Of a stretch of DNA of 64,000 nucleotides, positions 29,889 through 41,051 are shown one piece after another; position 1 is the stretch's first letter; each line of letters starts with the position of its first letter. The DNA lies in NCBI RefSeq assembly GCF_000002995.4, contig NW_025062476.1, positions 9,732,501 to 9,796,500 of the forward strand, written 5' to 3'. A program made the translations under genes and the position numbers. The stretch comes from Brugia malayi (Eukaryota > Nematoda > Chromadorea > Rhabditida > Onchocercidae). The notes below the pieces were generated by a model, which did not search any database, had not been told where the DNA came from, and was given only the letters and a program-made list of their open reading frames with translations.

Positions 29889-30719
29889 CTAAAATTTCCT
29901 TTGCCCTCCCAAGAAACGAGATACATAGCTAACGGAAGGAAGATGACACAATCCATTGCAACTATAATAGTTCGGCACTGGCAAAAAACTTGTCATTCTT
30001 TGTTTTGTCGTGTTGTACGTCAACAATTGGCATTGACTGAGGCACCTGACATTTACATCACAGCGACATTTTATCTCATTTCGTTGAGCTTGCAGAAAGT
30101 TGCACTACTTTCCACATTTTCTTACATTTCAATTTCGCAAAAGAATATGGGATTTTAATTCCCACTAGAAATAAGATGCTAACTTTAGAAATTGAAAAAG
30201 CATAAATTCCAAATTCAATTTTTGAAAAAAAATCTCTTCTGTAAGAAAGTTGTAACTTACATCTTTCAATGTGTTCAGTTCTGAGACTATGCTTTTAATT
30301 CCTTTATTGATTTTTGAACTGCCTCTATTTTCAACTAAAAGCAGAGATTCAATGCATTCTTTACATATTCCTCTTATAGACACTATTGCATGCAGCTGCA
30401 TCTACATGCAGTTCAGCAAGTACAACCATATTCTTCTTTATTTATACTTAAGCATATTCTTTGAAGACTTACTTTCTACTACTTTTACTCGTGGCAATTC
30501 ATCGGCATCTTTTTTAGGAAAAGATGTGTGTATAACTGCTACTGGAGACATTTTTACTGGAATTGAAAATTCGTCCACTCTGAATTGACAACTTTACTAA
30601 TAGATACTAAGTATTAGTTTTAATACGTACTATAAAAAAGCAGCCTACGTAATTTACAGACAATTACAGTTAGCAGGATCAGTTAGAAGGAAAGTTGTAT
30701 CAAGAATTTTATCCATCAT
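29889..30719 (-). CDS. Unrecognised four-exon gene with a cysteine-rich C-terminus
   Basis: I do not recognise this protein. Exons 30719-30658, 30579-30473, 30382-30261 and 30104-29889 have splice-site dinucleotides and agree in phase, giving 168 residues ending at TAG. The visible sequence starts MMDKILDTTFLLTDPANCNC, continues with VDEFSIPVKMSPVAVIHTSF, DADELPRVKVVE and GICKECIESLLLVENRGSS, then SIVSELNTLKD. The last exon has nine cysteines in 71 residues (IKCRCDVNVRCLSQCQ, YYSCNGLCHLP). There is no signal peptide, so the cysteines may bind metal rather than form disulphides. The acceptor of the last exon (GAAAGTAG) is weak, and its opposite strand is also open for about 100 codons, so that exon is the least sure. 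The first three exons are better supported. Confidence 0.5.
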
Positions 30720-31976
30720 TGCTGATGAAGAGCGCTATGAAAGTTTTACATTAAGATCGTTATTTGAAACTTTTCTTAAAATTCTAGAATTATTTTATTT
30801 ACTAATCCTTCTTTGAGGAAACATCAAAAACTCGAAATCGTTCTACTTATTCACTTATGAAGATATACAAATATTTCATTCAAAAAGCACTTTAGTTTTT
30901 GTGCCTTCGAATTTTCGGGTTGCGCTATGATTTCGACACTTTCACTCTGGAAGACATGAACTTAACAATATTCAAAAATGGACAAATTCATACATCCTTT
31001 TATTCATTTGCTATTCTGCTTCTGTTTTCTCCGATTATCACTATTCCACTTACCACTCTATCTTTTTAATATATTGTATTAAAGGAAGTAGAATAAAATG
31101 TTAACTGTTGGAAAAAAATATGGGAATGAATTTTAGTTGTTTCAAAGTAATTAATTAGTATTAAGGAGATGAGTTGGATGTTAAAAAAAGAACGCTGGCA
31201 TTGATAAGTTTATTATCATAATCATTACTTCCTTCTTTTAACTCTATTCAATGCAAATCACTCCTAATCTTTCCATCTTTTGTTGGTATATTTTAGAATT
31301 ACTCGAAATGCACCAAAAATTATTTTGCAAAGAAGAAGTCAAGCAAGTAAACCTATTTATATTTTTATTCTTTCATATGCATACCTTCTTCCTCCATGTA
31401 CTCCTCCAACACATCGTTCTAATAACTTAAAGGTAACAATAAAGATTCTATCTCTTCAATTCTTCTTAAAAACATTGTTATAGTCTTGTGGGACATGAGT
31501 AAGTCAAGTCAAAAGTTATATGCAAATTCCGGATCACCAGAAAATTAAGCTCCAACTTTACTTCACACACCTTCTTTCACGAGCCTAACGCTGATCTATA
31601 TTCAACGGCTGGCCGATTATTTCGACGCACTTTTACACGTGTGTTACTTTCGTATATGCGTAAGAAGATTCATGCATTTGAGACATTTGTACCTAGGATG
31701 GGTAATATTATTAAAGTTGTTACGTCAAATTTGTCTTTTTGGTCTTAATGAGGTATGAGATTAAACTGGTAAGAGTTTCTCATTCTGTGGTCAGTATGGT
31801 ATGTGAAGGTTAAATTATTAGATTCAAGTACGTAAATTATTTTTTAAAGCTTTTCAAGCCCAGTCTCTTCCTTTCAAATCGCTAAGGAAATGATCACAGT
31901 GAACATTCAGTAGATTAGACGGACACGCCTTTCTTAAAATTTACCTCATTGCAAATTTGCATACAGATAATAAGCA
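30720..31976. other. Divergent intergenic region upstream of SRP72
   Basis: About 1.25 kb between divergent start codons. Only short AT-rich frames are seen, such as 31280-31483 plus, none with a recognisable product. An acceptor-like TTGCATACAG ends just before ATAATAAGCAATGG at the SRP72 start, a possible trans-splice or 5' UTR acceptor. Confidence 0.45.
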
Positions 31977-34900
31977 ATGGTTGTGGAGAGTGGAGCAAAG
32001 CAATGTTTCATTGAGCTTGCTAAAGCAAATACCAGTGCTGATTACGATAAAGCATTGAAAATCGCCAATAAAGGTAAACTGCTGAAACATATTTTGGCAA
32101 ATATGCTTGTTTAAAAAGCAGTCGATATTCATTTTAGCTCATTCAATTACTGACGATTAATTATCTATTTAATCATCTTTCCATCTTTCATACAAGTGGA
32201 ATTATTTTCTTCTCTTCTGTTTTCAGTGCTACGCACATATCCAAAGGAAACACTGGCATTTAAATGCAAACTAGTAGCACTCATACAGCTTAGCCGATTA
32301 GATGAGGCGCTCATTCTGATCAAGAAGACTCCACCTCACCATATGGGGTAGCTGTTTTCATATTTTATTATAATGTATAATTTTTTTAACTAATTCCATT
32401 TAATAAAAATTTGTCGTTTGAGGGCCTAATTTAATCAGCTCATGACATCAAATTTCTTAATTTCTAGAGATAGTTTGTTTGAAAAAGCGTACGTTTTATA
32501 TCGAAAACAGGAGGATGGCGCCGCACTAGAAACACTCAGTAAAGCTTCAGAATGTGATTACCGTTGCATGGAACTGAAAGCGCAGTTACTTTATCGTGCC
32601 GAACGTTTTGATGAAGCTTTGGAAATATTTATGTATGTTTTCATGTTTTCAGTAAGATTTTAAACTTTATGATAAGATTCCAAATTTGTTTTTTTTTTTC
32701 AGATTTTCGAATGAAATTAATGTATTAAGGAAATGAAAATCATTAATTTATTTTCAGAACCTTATTAAAAGATTATTCGGATGATTACGATGAAGAACGT
32801 TGCGCCAACTTGATTGCAACGATTGCACAGTTGCAAGGAAGTGGTCACCAGCAGGTTTTTTTGTATTTTGGTGATATGGCGATTAGTTAGGAATGAACTA
32901 AAATTGTCGCTGTCGGTTATGAAGAATAGTGGATTAAGGCTTTAGGGAAGATACTAAAAAGTTGCGCAATACTAATTTTGACGAGTGGGATGCTCACTAC
33001 TGTCTCACTCAACACAGAAAAAAGAGCGAAATTCGCACGACTCGGGAAAATTGAAGAAAAAAGATAAAAGGCGAGAGGTAGTTTCTGACAGTTTTTTCAG
33101 CAACTACCATCACGTTTGGATACATTTGAGCAACTATATAATGGTGCTTGCCAGTTGATTGAGTCAGGTGGATATTCTCAAGCGCTGAAATTTCTTGAAA
33201 AAGCTGAAAGTTTGTTTTTTGTCCATCTCATAACCTACATATTGTAGATGTTGCATACCTTCTATTATTGTAATGTTTTCTTCAGAGTTATGCAATGATA
33301 CGTTAGTAGAGGAAGGTTTGTCAGAAGAAGAAATCGAGGAGGAATTGTCCGTGATTCGAGTCCAAAAAGCTTTTGTTCTCCAGATGCTGGGCAAAAGAGA
33401 TGATGCATTAAAAATTTATTTGCGAGTTCAAAATCTTAAGTTAGTAAATTTGAATATCACGGGTTTAAAAAACTGTTCAGCTTTAGAATTGAATTCCTTT
33501 ATTTTAGTCCATCAGACAAAAGCGTTATCGCAGTGGTTACAAACAATATACCATCGTGTCGTGTGCAACAAAATTTATTAGAGGCACGAAAGAAGTTAAA
33601 AATTGCACTGCAGGTGGAGAGTTCTAAGCTAACAGCTCGACAACGACGTATTCTTTTGTTAAATCAGGTCTTCACTCATTAAGCAGCTTTTAAAAATTTT
33701 TTAAAAATATCTTTTGCCAATCAATAGTGCAATCGGTGGTGGCACTTATATTGATAAAAATGATTGTAAATAAAGTGTTAAGCTTTATTTCAAAAAAAAA
33801 AATCTTTTTAAAGTTTGATGGAAATTTAAAACAATTGAATGGCTGGTAAACTGTTCAGAATAGGTTTTAAAAGTAAAACTCATAGATCAAGTTACTTTTA
33901 ATACGTATTTCAGTTATTTTCTTCTTTTCATCTTCACTAAAATTGCTATGTCACTTTTTAAAATTGTTTAGGCTTTGGTACATCTTTATTCAAATCAGCG
34001 TGAACCATGTCGTCGAACTCTCGAGGAATATATCAAGAAATATGGTTCTTCTACCGAAGTGACGTTAATAGAAGCGGCACTTCATGTTCGTTCGAAAGAG
34101 CTCCAAAAAGCACTTGTAATTCTCAAGGGTGATCCCTCAAAAGAAGCAAAATTGACAGCAGTGCAAGTTTTACTTGATGAAGGTTTGCGTTCAGCTTAAT
34201 GTAATTCAGTTCTGTTTTCCTAGTAATTCGGAAAGTTGGAAATTTTGCTTCTCTTTTTTTGAAATCATTTATTGCCTGTTAAGAAGAATTGAAAATCAGT
34301 GAAGTTAACTGCGTTATATTTAAAATTGATATTGCTATTAGTGGTTTAAATTAAACGTTTCGCAGTGGGATTAGAATTTTTTCAAAAAGTCCATGCATAA
34401 CTTTATCCTATTTTCTTTGTAAAGCAAATAGTATTAGTTGATCAGGCATTTCGTACACTGGCAGTGATTACCATGTAATCATTCATTAATTTCCAGTATT
34501 CAGTCTTAACTTTTTTTAAATTTGCAGGAAAATTGGAAGATGCTAGCAGTGCATTGGACGAAGTAGCTCCAGATTTGTTATCTTACCCGGCAATTTTGCA
34601 ACTCAGGGTCGCTCTTCTTCTGGCTACAGAGCAGCAAAATGTATGTTCCACCATAGTTTATTTATTATGTGTTGTCAATATCATGCACGAAAATAGCTTT
34701 TCATCAACATCAAAGATGCTTTTGATTGTGACATATTTTATCTTGTTTTGAAAATTTAATTACAGGTGGCATTGAGTCTTCTAAAGTCTGCCTTGGATTC
34801 AGCGAAAAGTGAGAAAGCTCGCATCGCAATGCTAGAGGAAATTGCTTCACTTAATGTTCAGTTAGGAGATTATCCTTCCGCTGCAGATTGTTTCGAAAAA

Positions 34901-35812
34901 CTTTCTGAACTTCGTCCCAATGATATGCAGATAATGTGCTGTTTAATCAAAGCATATTCAGCGTTTAATGTAGCACGAGCTGAGGAGTTATTAGCAAAAG
35001 TATTTCCACAAGGGAGCAGTACTGATATTGATGTCGACGTATTGGAAGATTCCGACTTTATTTTATATGGTGAACGTTATCGTCAGAAGAAAGAAACAAA
35101 AACAGAGGCTACTGATAGTGTTAGTTCCAATTTTTTGGTTAGATAAGCATAGATGAATACTGAAATCAGTAGTCCGGAATATGTAGCTTAAAATATGCTT
35201 TAAAAAAATATATAAAAAAGAAAATAAGAAAAACATTTTTTTTTTTTATTAACATTATCAACATACGTTCGAACTTAACAGTCACTGGCTTGGTTACACA
35301 GTCATTATTTTTATTGTACTTTTTATTTTTATTTTTTTCAGGAAATAATTGCTAGTAAGAGGAGAGCACACAAACGTAAGCGAAAGATCATCTTACCGAA
35401 AAACTTCGACCCGAAAGTACCTCCTGATCCCGAGCGGTGGTTACCAAAACAGGAACGTACAGCATTTAGGAAAAAACTTAACAAAAAGCATCGTGATCGC
35501 GATATCGGTAAAGGCACACAAGGAGCAGTTAGCTCTTCTCCCAAAATGTGCGTGTTTCTAAACCGTTATAAATTCCTATTCATAGCTGTTATTCATAAAA
35601 TGCATCACAAACTCTTTATACTACAATAATAAATTTTAGATTGTTTAATTAGGATTAAAAGTCGTATTTTTAGAGAACTAACGATAACGACGAAAGCAAA
35701 TAATTCACCGCATCCGGTAGGTCCAGTGATGGGTGTGGAAGGCCCACGTCAACAAAGACCAGCTGGTCAGCAACAAAAAAAGAAGAAAAAAAAGACGGGT
35801 AACAAATGGTAA
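31977..35812 (+). CDS. srpa-72: Signal recognition particle subunit SRP72
   Basis: SRP72 binds SRP RNA with SRP68 and is needed for co-translational targeting to the ER. The frame starts MVVESGAKQCFIELAKAN, followed by helical TPR-like repeats over about twelve exons: YDKALKIANK, LSRLDEALILIKKTPPHHMG, SLFEKAYVLYRKQEDGAAL, LYRAERFDEALEIFM, FVLQMLGKRDDALKIYL, LGDYPSAADCFEKLSELRP and CLIKAYSAFNVARAEELLAK. The C-terminal RNA-binding signature is clear: KRKIILPKNFDP then PPDPERWLPKQERTAFRKK and DIGKGTQGA, which matches the family's PDPERWLP...KGTQGA block. The tail is a lysine run (QQKKKKKKTGNKW). The TAA at 35810-35812 overlaps an AATAAA. One long intron separates the QQ and LPSRLDTF exons near 32855-33100. 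Confidence 0.94.
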
Positions 35813-36219
35813 ATAAAAGAGATATGTTTTGTACATATCTGGAAAGACTTCATTGTTTTAATCCTAAATTTAAAAAGCACGTCATTCAAGAGATGCTGAA
35901 ATCCTGCTGAACCTGAGCCGCAAGCCCCCTATATATCATTTCCTATATCACTGCTTTTTTTAGAAATTAAATTTAATTTTCGAAATTCCCTTGATTACTT
36001 TTTTTTTTTTGCCTATTTCACATCTATGGCATGTGTTAGAAGTAAGAATTATAAATAGTTGAATAATGAAAGGAGGAGATATAGGCTTATTTCCACATAA
36101 TGCTCACATGCTATACAGTCAACCTTACAAATATTTAAAATTACCTAACATATGAGAATTTTTTGTAATAGAGAAAAGGTATTCGTTTGCTAAGATCCCT
36201 TATAATAAATAATATCACA
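35813..36219. other. Convergent intergenic region
   Basis: About 400 bases between the SRP72 stop and the stop of the minus-strand multi-pass gene. AATAAA at 35812-35817 begins on the last base of the SRP72 stop codon. Nothing else is seen. Confidence 0.5.
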
Positions 36220-39200
36220 TCACATATCTTGAAACGAGTAAGTATAGTGTTGAACAGTCATTTCATCTGTACTTAATGGATTCCTGAATTCCACAAAAGG
36301 CTGTGGCGTATGAGAAATCCTAGAATTGTTAACTATATCAAGAATCCTAAGACACCATATGATTGTTGCAAAATGAGCACCTAATGCAAACACTTCCGCT
36401 GTATTGTGTATTCTCCATGACCAACTGATCGCCTCACCTACAACAAATCACACGTTGTTAGATGTCTTAAAATCATTTTCAGTTTGAATTTTTTGCTAAA
36501 AGTTAGAATCTGATACCAATGTTTCGATAGTCCAACTGTGTCAGAATGTCCGCGAAACGAATTGTGTTAATCATCAGTAGGCATGTACAATGCAGCAAGT
36601 TCGCATATAAATCTTGACTAACGATAATCTGAAATAAGTCTTTAATTGAAATAACTGAGTTCATAGTGTATAATTGCATTTCAGTGAATGTGAGGTAGCT
36701 TCTCCTCGCAACAGTTTTGATAGTATTTCAAATAATTGAATTTATTATAATTTAGTTCGCTCTGGTGTAATTGATTATGTTGACATACCTGATAAAGAGG
36801 AAAAATGAGAAGAGTTACGGTAAGGGACATGTGATAAAGTGAGGTAAGCAAAACAATTAACGGATGTCTCGATGAATTCCATATAAATTCATACATAGTA
36901 GCGATAAACACCACGACACCGGCAATTAGCAGAGCAAAGCCAATTTTCTGTAATTTTTATTTCAAATGAATTCACTAAGGATTTTAAAAATTGTTTGAGC
37001 CAAGTGAAACAATTCTTTAACAAGCGCTACGCAAATGCTAGTTATGGTCATGCCTAGCCGGTAATTACATAATTGTCGGGAGTCACATTTCATACTGGAT
37101 GAGTTTTTAGATTGCATTAAAAAAACTAACTGTTAGATTCAGTGGTCACCAATATTCATCAAATAGATTATTATAATGTAGGAAATTCTGAGCTAACCTC
37201 AATTAATTTCTCCAATTTTATAGCCACCGTACTTTTCCCACCAATGTTGTAGGAGCCACGGCGCGGATTTATTTGTACCACTCGCCAGATAATGAAAGCC
37301 AGAGCACAGGATGCAACAAGAACACAAAAATATAAAATTGCTTCCACGAAATGAGATATGGCGCCAGATATAGTCAAATAATTGGTGCACCAGGCGGAAC
37401 CACGGTAAAATATTTCACACACTTCATCGGCATAATATCCATTCCATGAGAGGTAGAGATATGAGATAAGTAGGAATGTTGTGGACTGGATGCAAAATAG
37501 CAATGTCGTTAGTCTAAAACAAATCTTGAAAAATCCATGAAAAAATTCCATTGCAGTAAAATTACTCTTTTTTATTAATCTTTTTCATTAACTGAAAAAA
37601 TATGATACAGTGTGAAAAAAAAAAAAAAAATGTAAAACGCCTCTAAACAAGTCGAAATAATATCGAATGCAAAGCAATATGATCTTGTTGTTTCAGCAAA
37701 TTGCACCACTCTTCATGAATTGATAGTTAGAATTACTTTATGAAAGTTTAAATGATACGATGTGGAACATACAATGCAGGGATCACGAAGAAATTGACCT
37801 CTCTAGCAGAAGCAAAAAATAGGAATGCGGTGACTAAGGTCGTCAAGAATGGCGCCTTTTGCTCATTGCCATGGAAAATTTTATAAAACGCCTCTAAACG
37901 AGTCGATATAATATCGAATGCAAAAAGTGTTATAGAAATTGTACCTGCTATTATACCTGAAAGAATTTATTAACTGAATTTTAAGTCAAAAAAAGACAGG
38001 TCCATATTGCCCAACTCGATTTCTTGGATTCTTGGTCAGAAATCTGCTCAAGTTACGATTACTAAGATAAAGTACGAAGTGCTTTTGCTAATTCTATCCA
38101 CAAAACAAATAAATGTAAATTCAAGAGAGAAGAGTCATGATATTTTTTGACCAACAAGAGGTCCTGCTGTCGAGTCATCAGAATCTGATCATACACTGCT
38201 TTATCAGAAGTACTTAGTCTATACAACAGATATTCCTATGACTGTGATCGAACCATTTCGGTAAACATACCCACAGCTTTAATCGATAATGTAATAAAAC
38301 TGCACCTGATATGAAGAGAAATGTCCTAAATTGGGACGAGAAATTCATGTGAAGTGGTTGCCCACATGAATTAATAAGGATCAAAGTTAGAATAATTAAC
38401 AACACAACATGTGCAATGCCAGTACTTAAACTGAGCACTGATAACCAGTCTGGTATCCACTTCGCAAATGCTGCCCCAGAAATCTGAAATAATTTCGATG
38501 GAGATGAAGTTTTAGTTCAAAATTTTGAAAATTTTAAAAATCTCGGAATGGAAATTCAGCAACAACTTACTACAGCGTTAGAAAACCATCGGTAATCAAT
38601 CCATAAATAAGTAACTGTTGGATAAATGCTTATTGAAGAGAGGCAGAAGGTTATTATTCGTGTTGGAGAATTTGTTGGAACTCGTAGAATACAAAAAATA
38701 CCTTAACGAAAATCATCAAAAAAAATCAAAAATAAATTTTAAGTTTGTCAATAAACATTTCAATTTTAACATTTTGGCTATTTATAACTTGATGAATAAA
38801 CAGATCATTGGAGAAGATACCAAGAGCGACATTAAGCATAATCCAGAGAGGTTCATCAGTAGTATAATGTATGAAAGTATAACGAATAACATTGCCGATA
38901 GAGCGTAAAAAGTATAATTCGGCAATCCAGGAGAAAAATTTAAGCATGGAAGTGACGATAAGAGCGCAACCGATGATAGATAATGGTATGGAATGTCTTT
39001 CCATCTGCACATCCAGGAAACATCGATGACAGGATGAGAGTATCAGCAGAATTAATGCTACCGATACTGCGCTGAGAACCATATCCACTGTACTATAGCT
39101 AAGCAGTCCATACACCTGAAATATATGATGGAAAATAAATGACACCTATACCTTGAAGAGGTGAAATAACTTAATATGCCAACATAATCAGGCCATGGTA

Positions 39201-39567
39201 ATGAAGTAACAGAAAACAATTGTACCTGTATCCTTGTGACGAAAACATTCTTTGTCAGCGAACTGAAATCCTTGCAAATAGCGATCACATTGAAAAAATC
39301 AGCAATGACTGCAGCAGAACAAATGGCTAAGGCGAATATGTCCACAATGATAACAAAAATGGATGAAGTGGACAGGACAGTGAAGGATGGACAGAGAGAT
39401 GACGCGATGCCAGCAAATAGTGATATGATAGTAATCCAGTGAGTATTAGTGAAGTGCTCCGTATGATACGACTTCTCCGCTTGAATACAACCAGCCAAAA
39501 AAGCATTCAGAGCACTTACCACACCAACAATAGTAAGTATCCGAGATGTTCGATGTATTTTGTCCAT
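36220..39567 (-). CDS. Multi-pass membrane protein, unrecognised family
   Basis: Exon 1 (39567-39226) starts MDKIHRTSRILTIVGVVSAL; exon 2 starts at 39115. At least six further exons follow to TGA at 36220-36222. The protein is dominated by hydrophobic spans: about three in exon 1 (ILTIVGVVSALNAFLAGC, WITIISLFAGIASSL, FVIIVDIFALAICSAAVIA) and several in exon 2 (SIIGCALIVTSMLKFFSWIA). More follow in the downstream exons (VVLLIILTLILINSC, ISHFVEAILYFCVLVASC, LLIAGVVVFIATMYEFIW, ALGAHFATIWCLRI), so roughly 12 membrane segments. The closing ISWSWRIHNTAEVFALG weakly recalls the last span of FRAG1/DRAM-type proteins, and the layout could be two such six-span units, but this is only an impression. 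No catalytic motif is seen. A transporter or lysosomal/plasma-membrane protein is plausible. Some internal exon borders are approximate. Confidence 0.65.
37633..37673. repeat. Copy of an exon fragment inside the adjacent intron
   Basis: These 41 bases match 37884-37924, part of the exon encoding FAFDIISTRLEAFY of the multi-pass gene, at 39 of 41 positions in the same orientation, 251 bases away. It is an exon remnant or a nascent duplicated exon. Confidence 0.9.
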
Positions 39568-41051
39568 ACTTTCTCACATTTGAAAATTTAGCTACTTTTA
39601 TTAAATTGTAGTTCGTTACTCACAGAGGTAAATGATGAGTAGTGGATGATGTAGAATTCAAATGATTTAACAATTACGCTGAAGGAAATTAATGGATTTT
39701 GGAGCTAGTTTGAATCAATCGCAATGAACTTGATTTAATTATATCTGAAATTGAGATGAAATTCGATAGTTAAATTGAACTAAATTTACAACTCGACTTA
39801 ATCTGATTGAAAAATTTCTTTATTGAATTTAAATTAAAGCATAAGCATCCTATTAATAAACACTAAAAAAATTAGTTAAGTAAACGACAAAAATTTATTA
39901 CAGCAGACATGAAAGCATGATTTGATATCAGTAAATTACGAGAGATCACCTTCCCTTCACAGCTGCGAATTACCAGTTTGGGTAAATGTGCCCGGCGTGT
40001 TATGTCTCTCTACCAACAATTTCTCTTAGATCCTTTCATTCCTCCTTTTATTTACCACAGTTAATATATTGGTTTTATAGGAATATTCACAACAGGTTGT
40101 AAAGAATCAGACATTTCAATCTACACTCTTCCTTCTCTGCTCTATCAAACTATTCGCAGTGACTAACAATTAACAACTTTCCGCTTGAACTGGGAAAATT
40201 GCAAGCTAAATCTTCCTCTGATCTGAACTGAATGTTTTATACGACAATAGTAAACTTCAAGTAGTTAACTTCTCCGATCCGCATATTTCTTATAAAAGCC
40301 ATGTTATCTTAAACACCGAAAAATTAATCGAAAACGACTGCTGACCTATAAAATCGGCTATTTACTTATATTTTATTAATTCCGTTGCTTTTATTTCACA
40401 ATACGTGCGTGCAGTCCGTTAACTTTTCTCATGCATGTCAATTACCTAGATTATGAGTTGCCCAAACTTGACAGTTTTATATTGCTGGAACATACACCCT
40501 CAAGATTTAATAAATACGTTTAACATATAAAGGACTGGAAAGCATCAGTCATACTTATATTACTAAATACCTTTGTTATAATGAACTGCGCGAATCCATT
40601 CTGAAATTACTTCTTGAAAAAAATATTCGAATATTAATTGTTTGAGTACATCACACAGTTGAGATAAAGATTTCATTTTTGAATCGGCAAGCACAAATAT
40701 TTGAGAATAAATACAATTTTTCACGCGGCTATGAATATTTAGTAAGAACTTGTCTCACTTGCCTCGTCACGTATTCAGCTATTAGTTATGTTTTCATAAA
40801 TAGAAGCAAAAAAATCTGCGAATAAAAATCACAGAAATCTAGATGTCACAATATTTCAATATCTTCTATATTGAATATATATTGAATATAAAATAATCTG
40901 AAAGACTTCACCAACATCTCAACAAAGCAAGGCAATAAACAAAATAAATAAAACTTGATAAAAGTATGACACAAATTAGATTGCATTTTGATGGAAATAT
41001 TAAACTCTAACAATGGATCAGACTCAAACTTACAGTGGTCAAACAAAAAGA
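39568..41051. other. Intergenic region, multi-pass gene promoter and TBC1D20 3' region
   Basis: About 1.5 kb of AT-rich sequence between two minus-strand genes. A minus-strand frame at 40846-41127 overlaps the TBC1D20 last exon in another reading frame and is a shadow. Nothing else coding is seen. Confidence 0.5.

Noticed and set aside
30605..30815. 70-codon plus-strand frame (NTYYKKAAYVIYRQLQ...) without ATG
   Set aside because: The minus strand here carries the first exon of a gene with phase-consistent splicing; the plus frame has no start and no partner exons.
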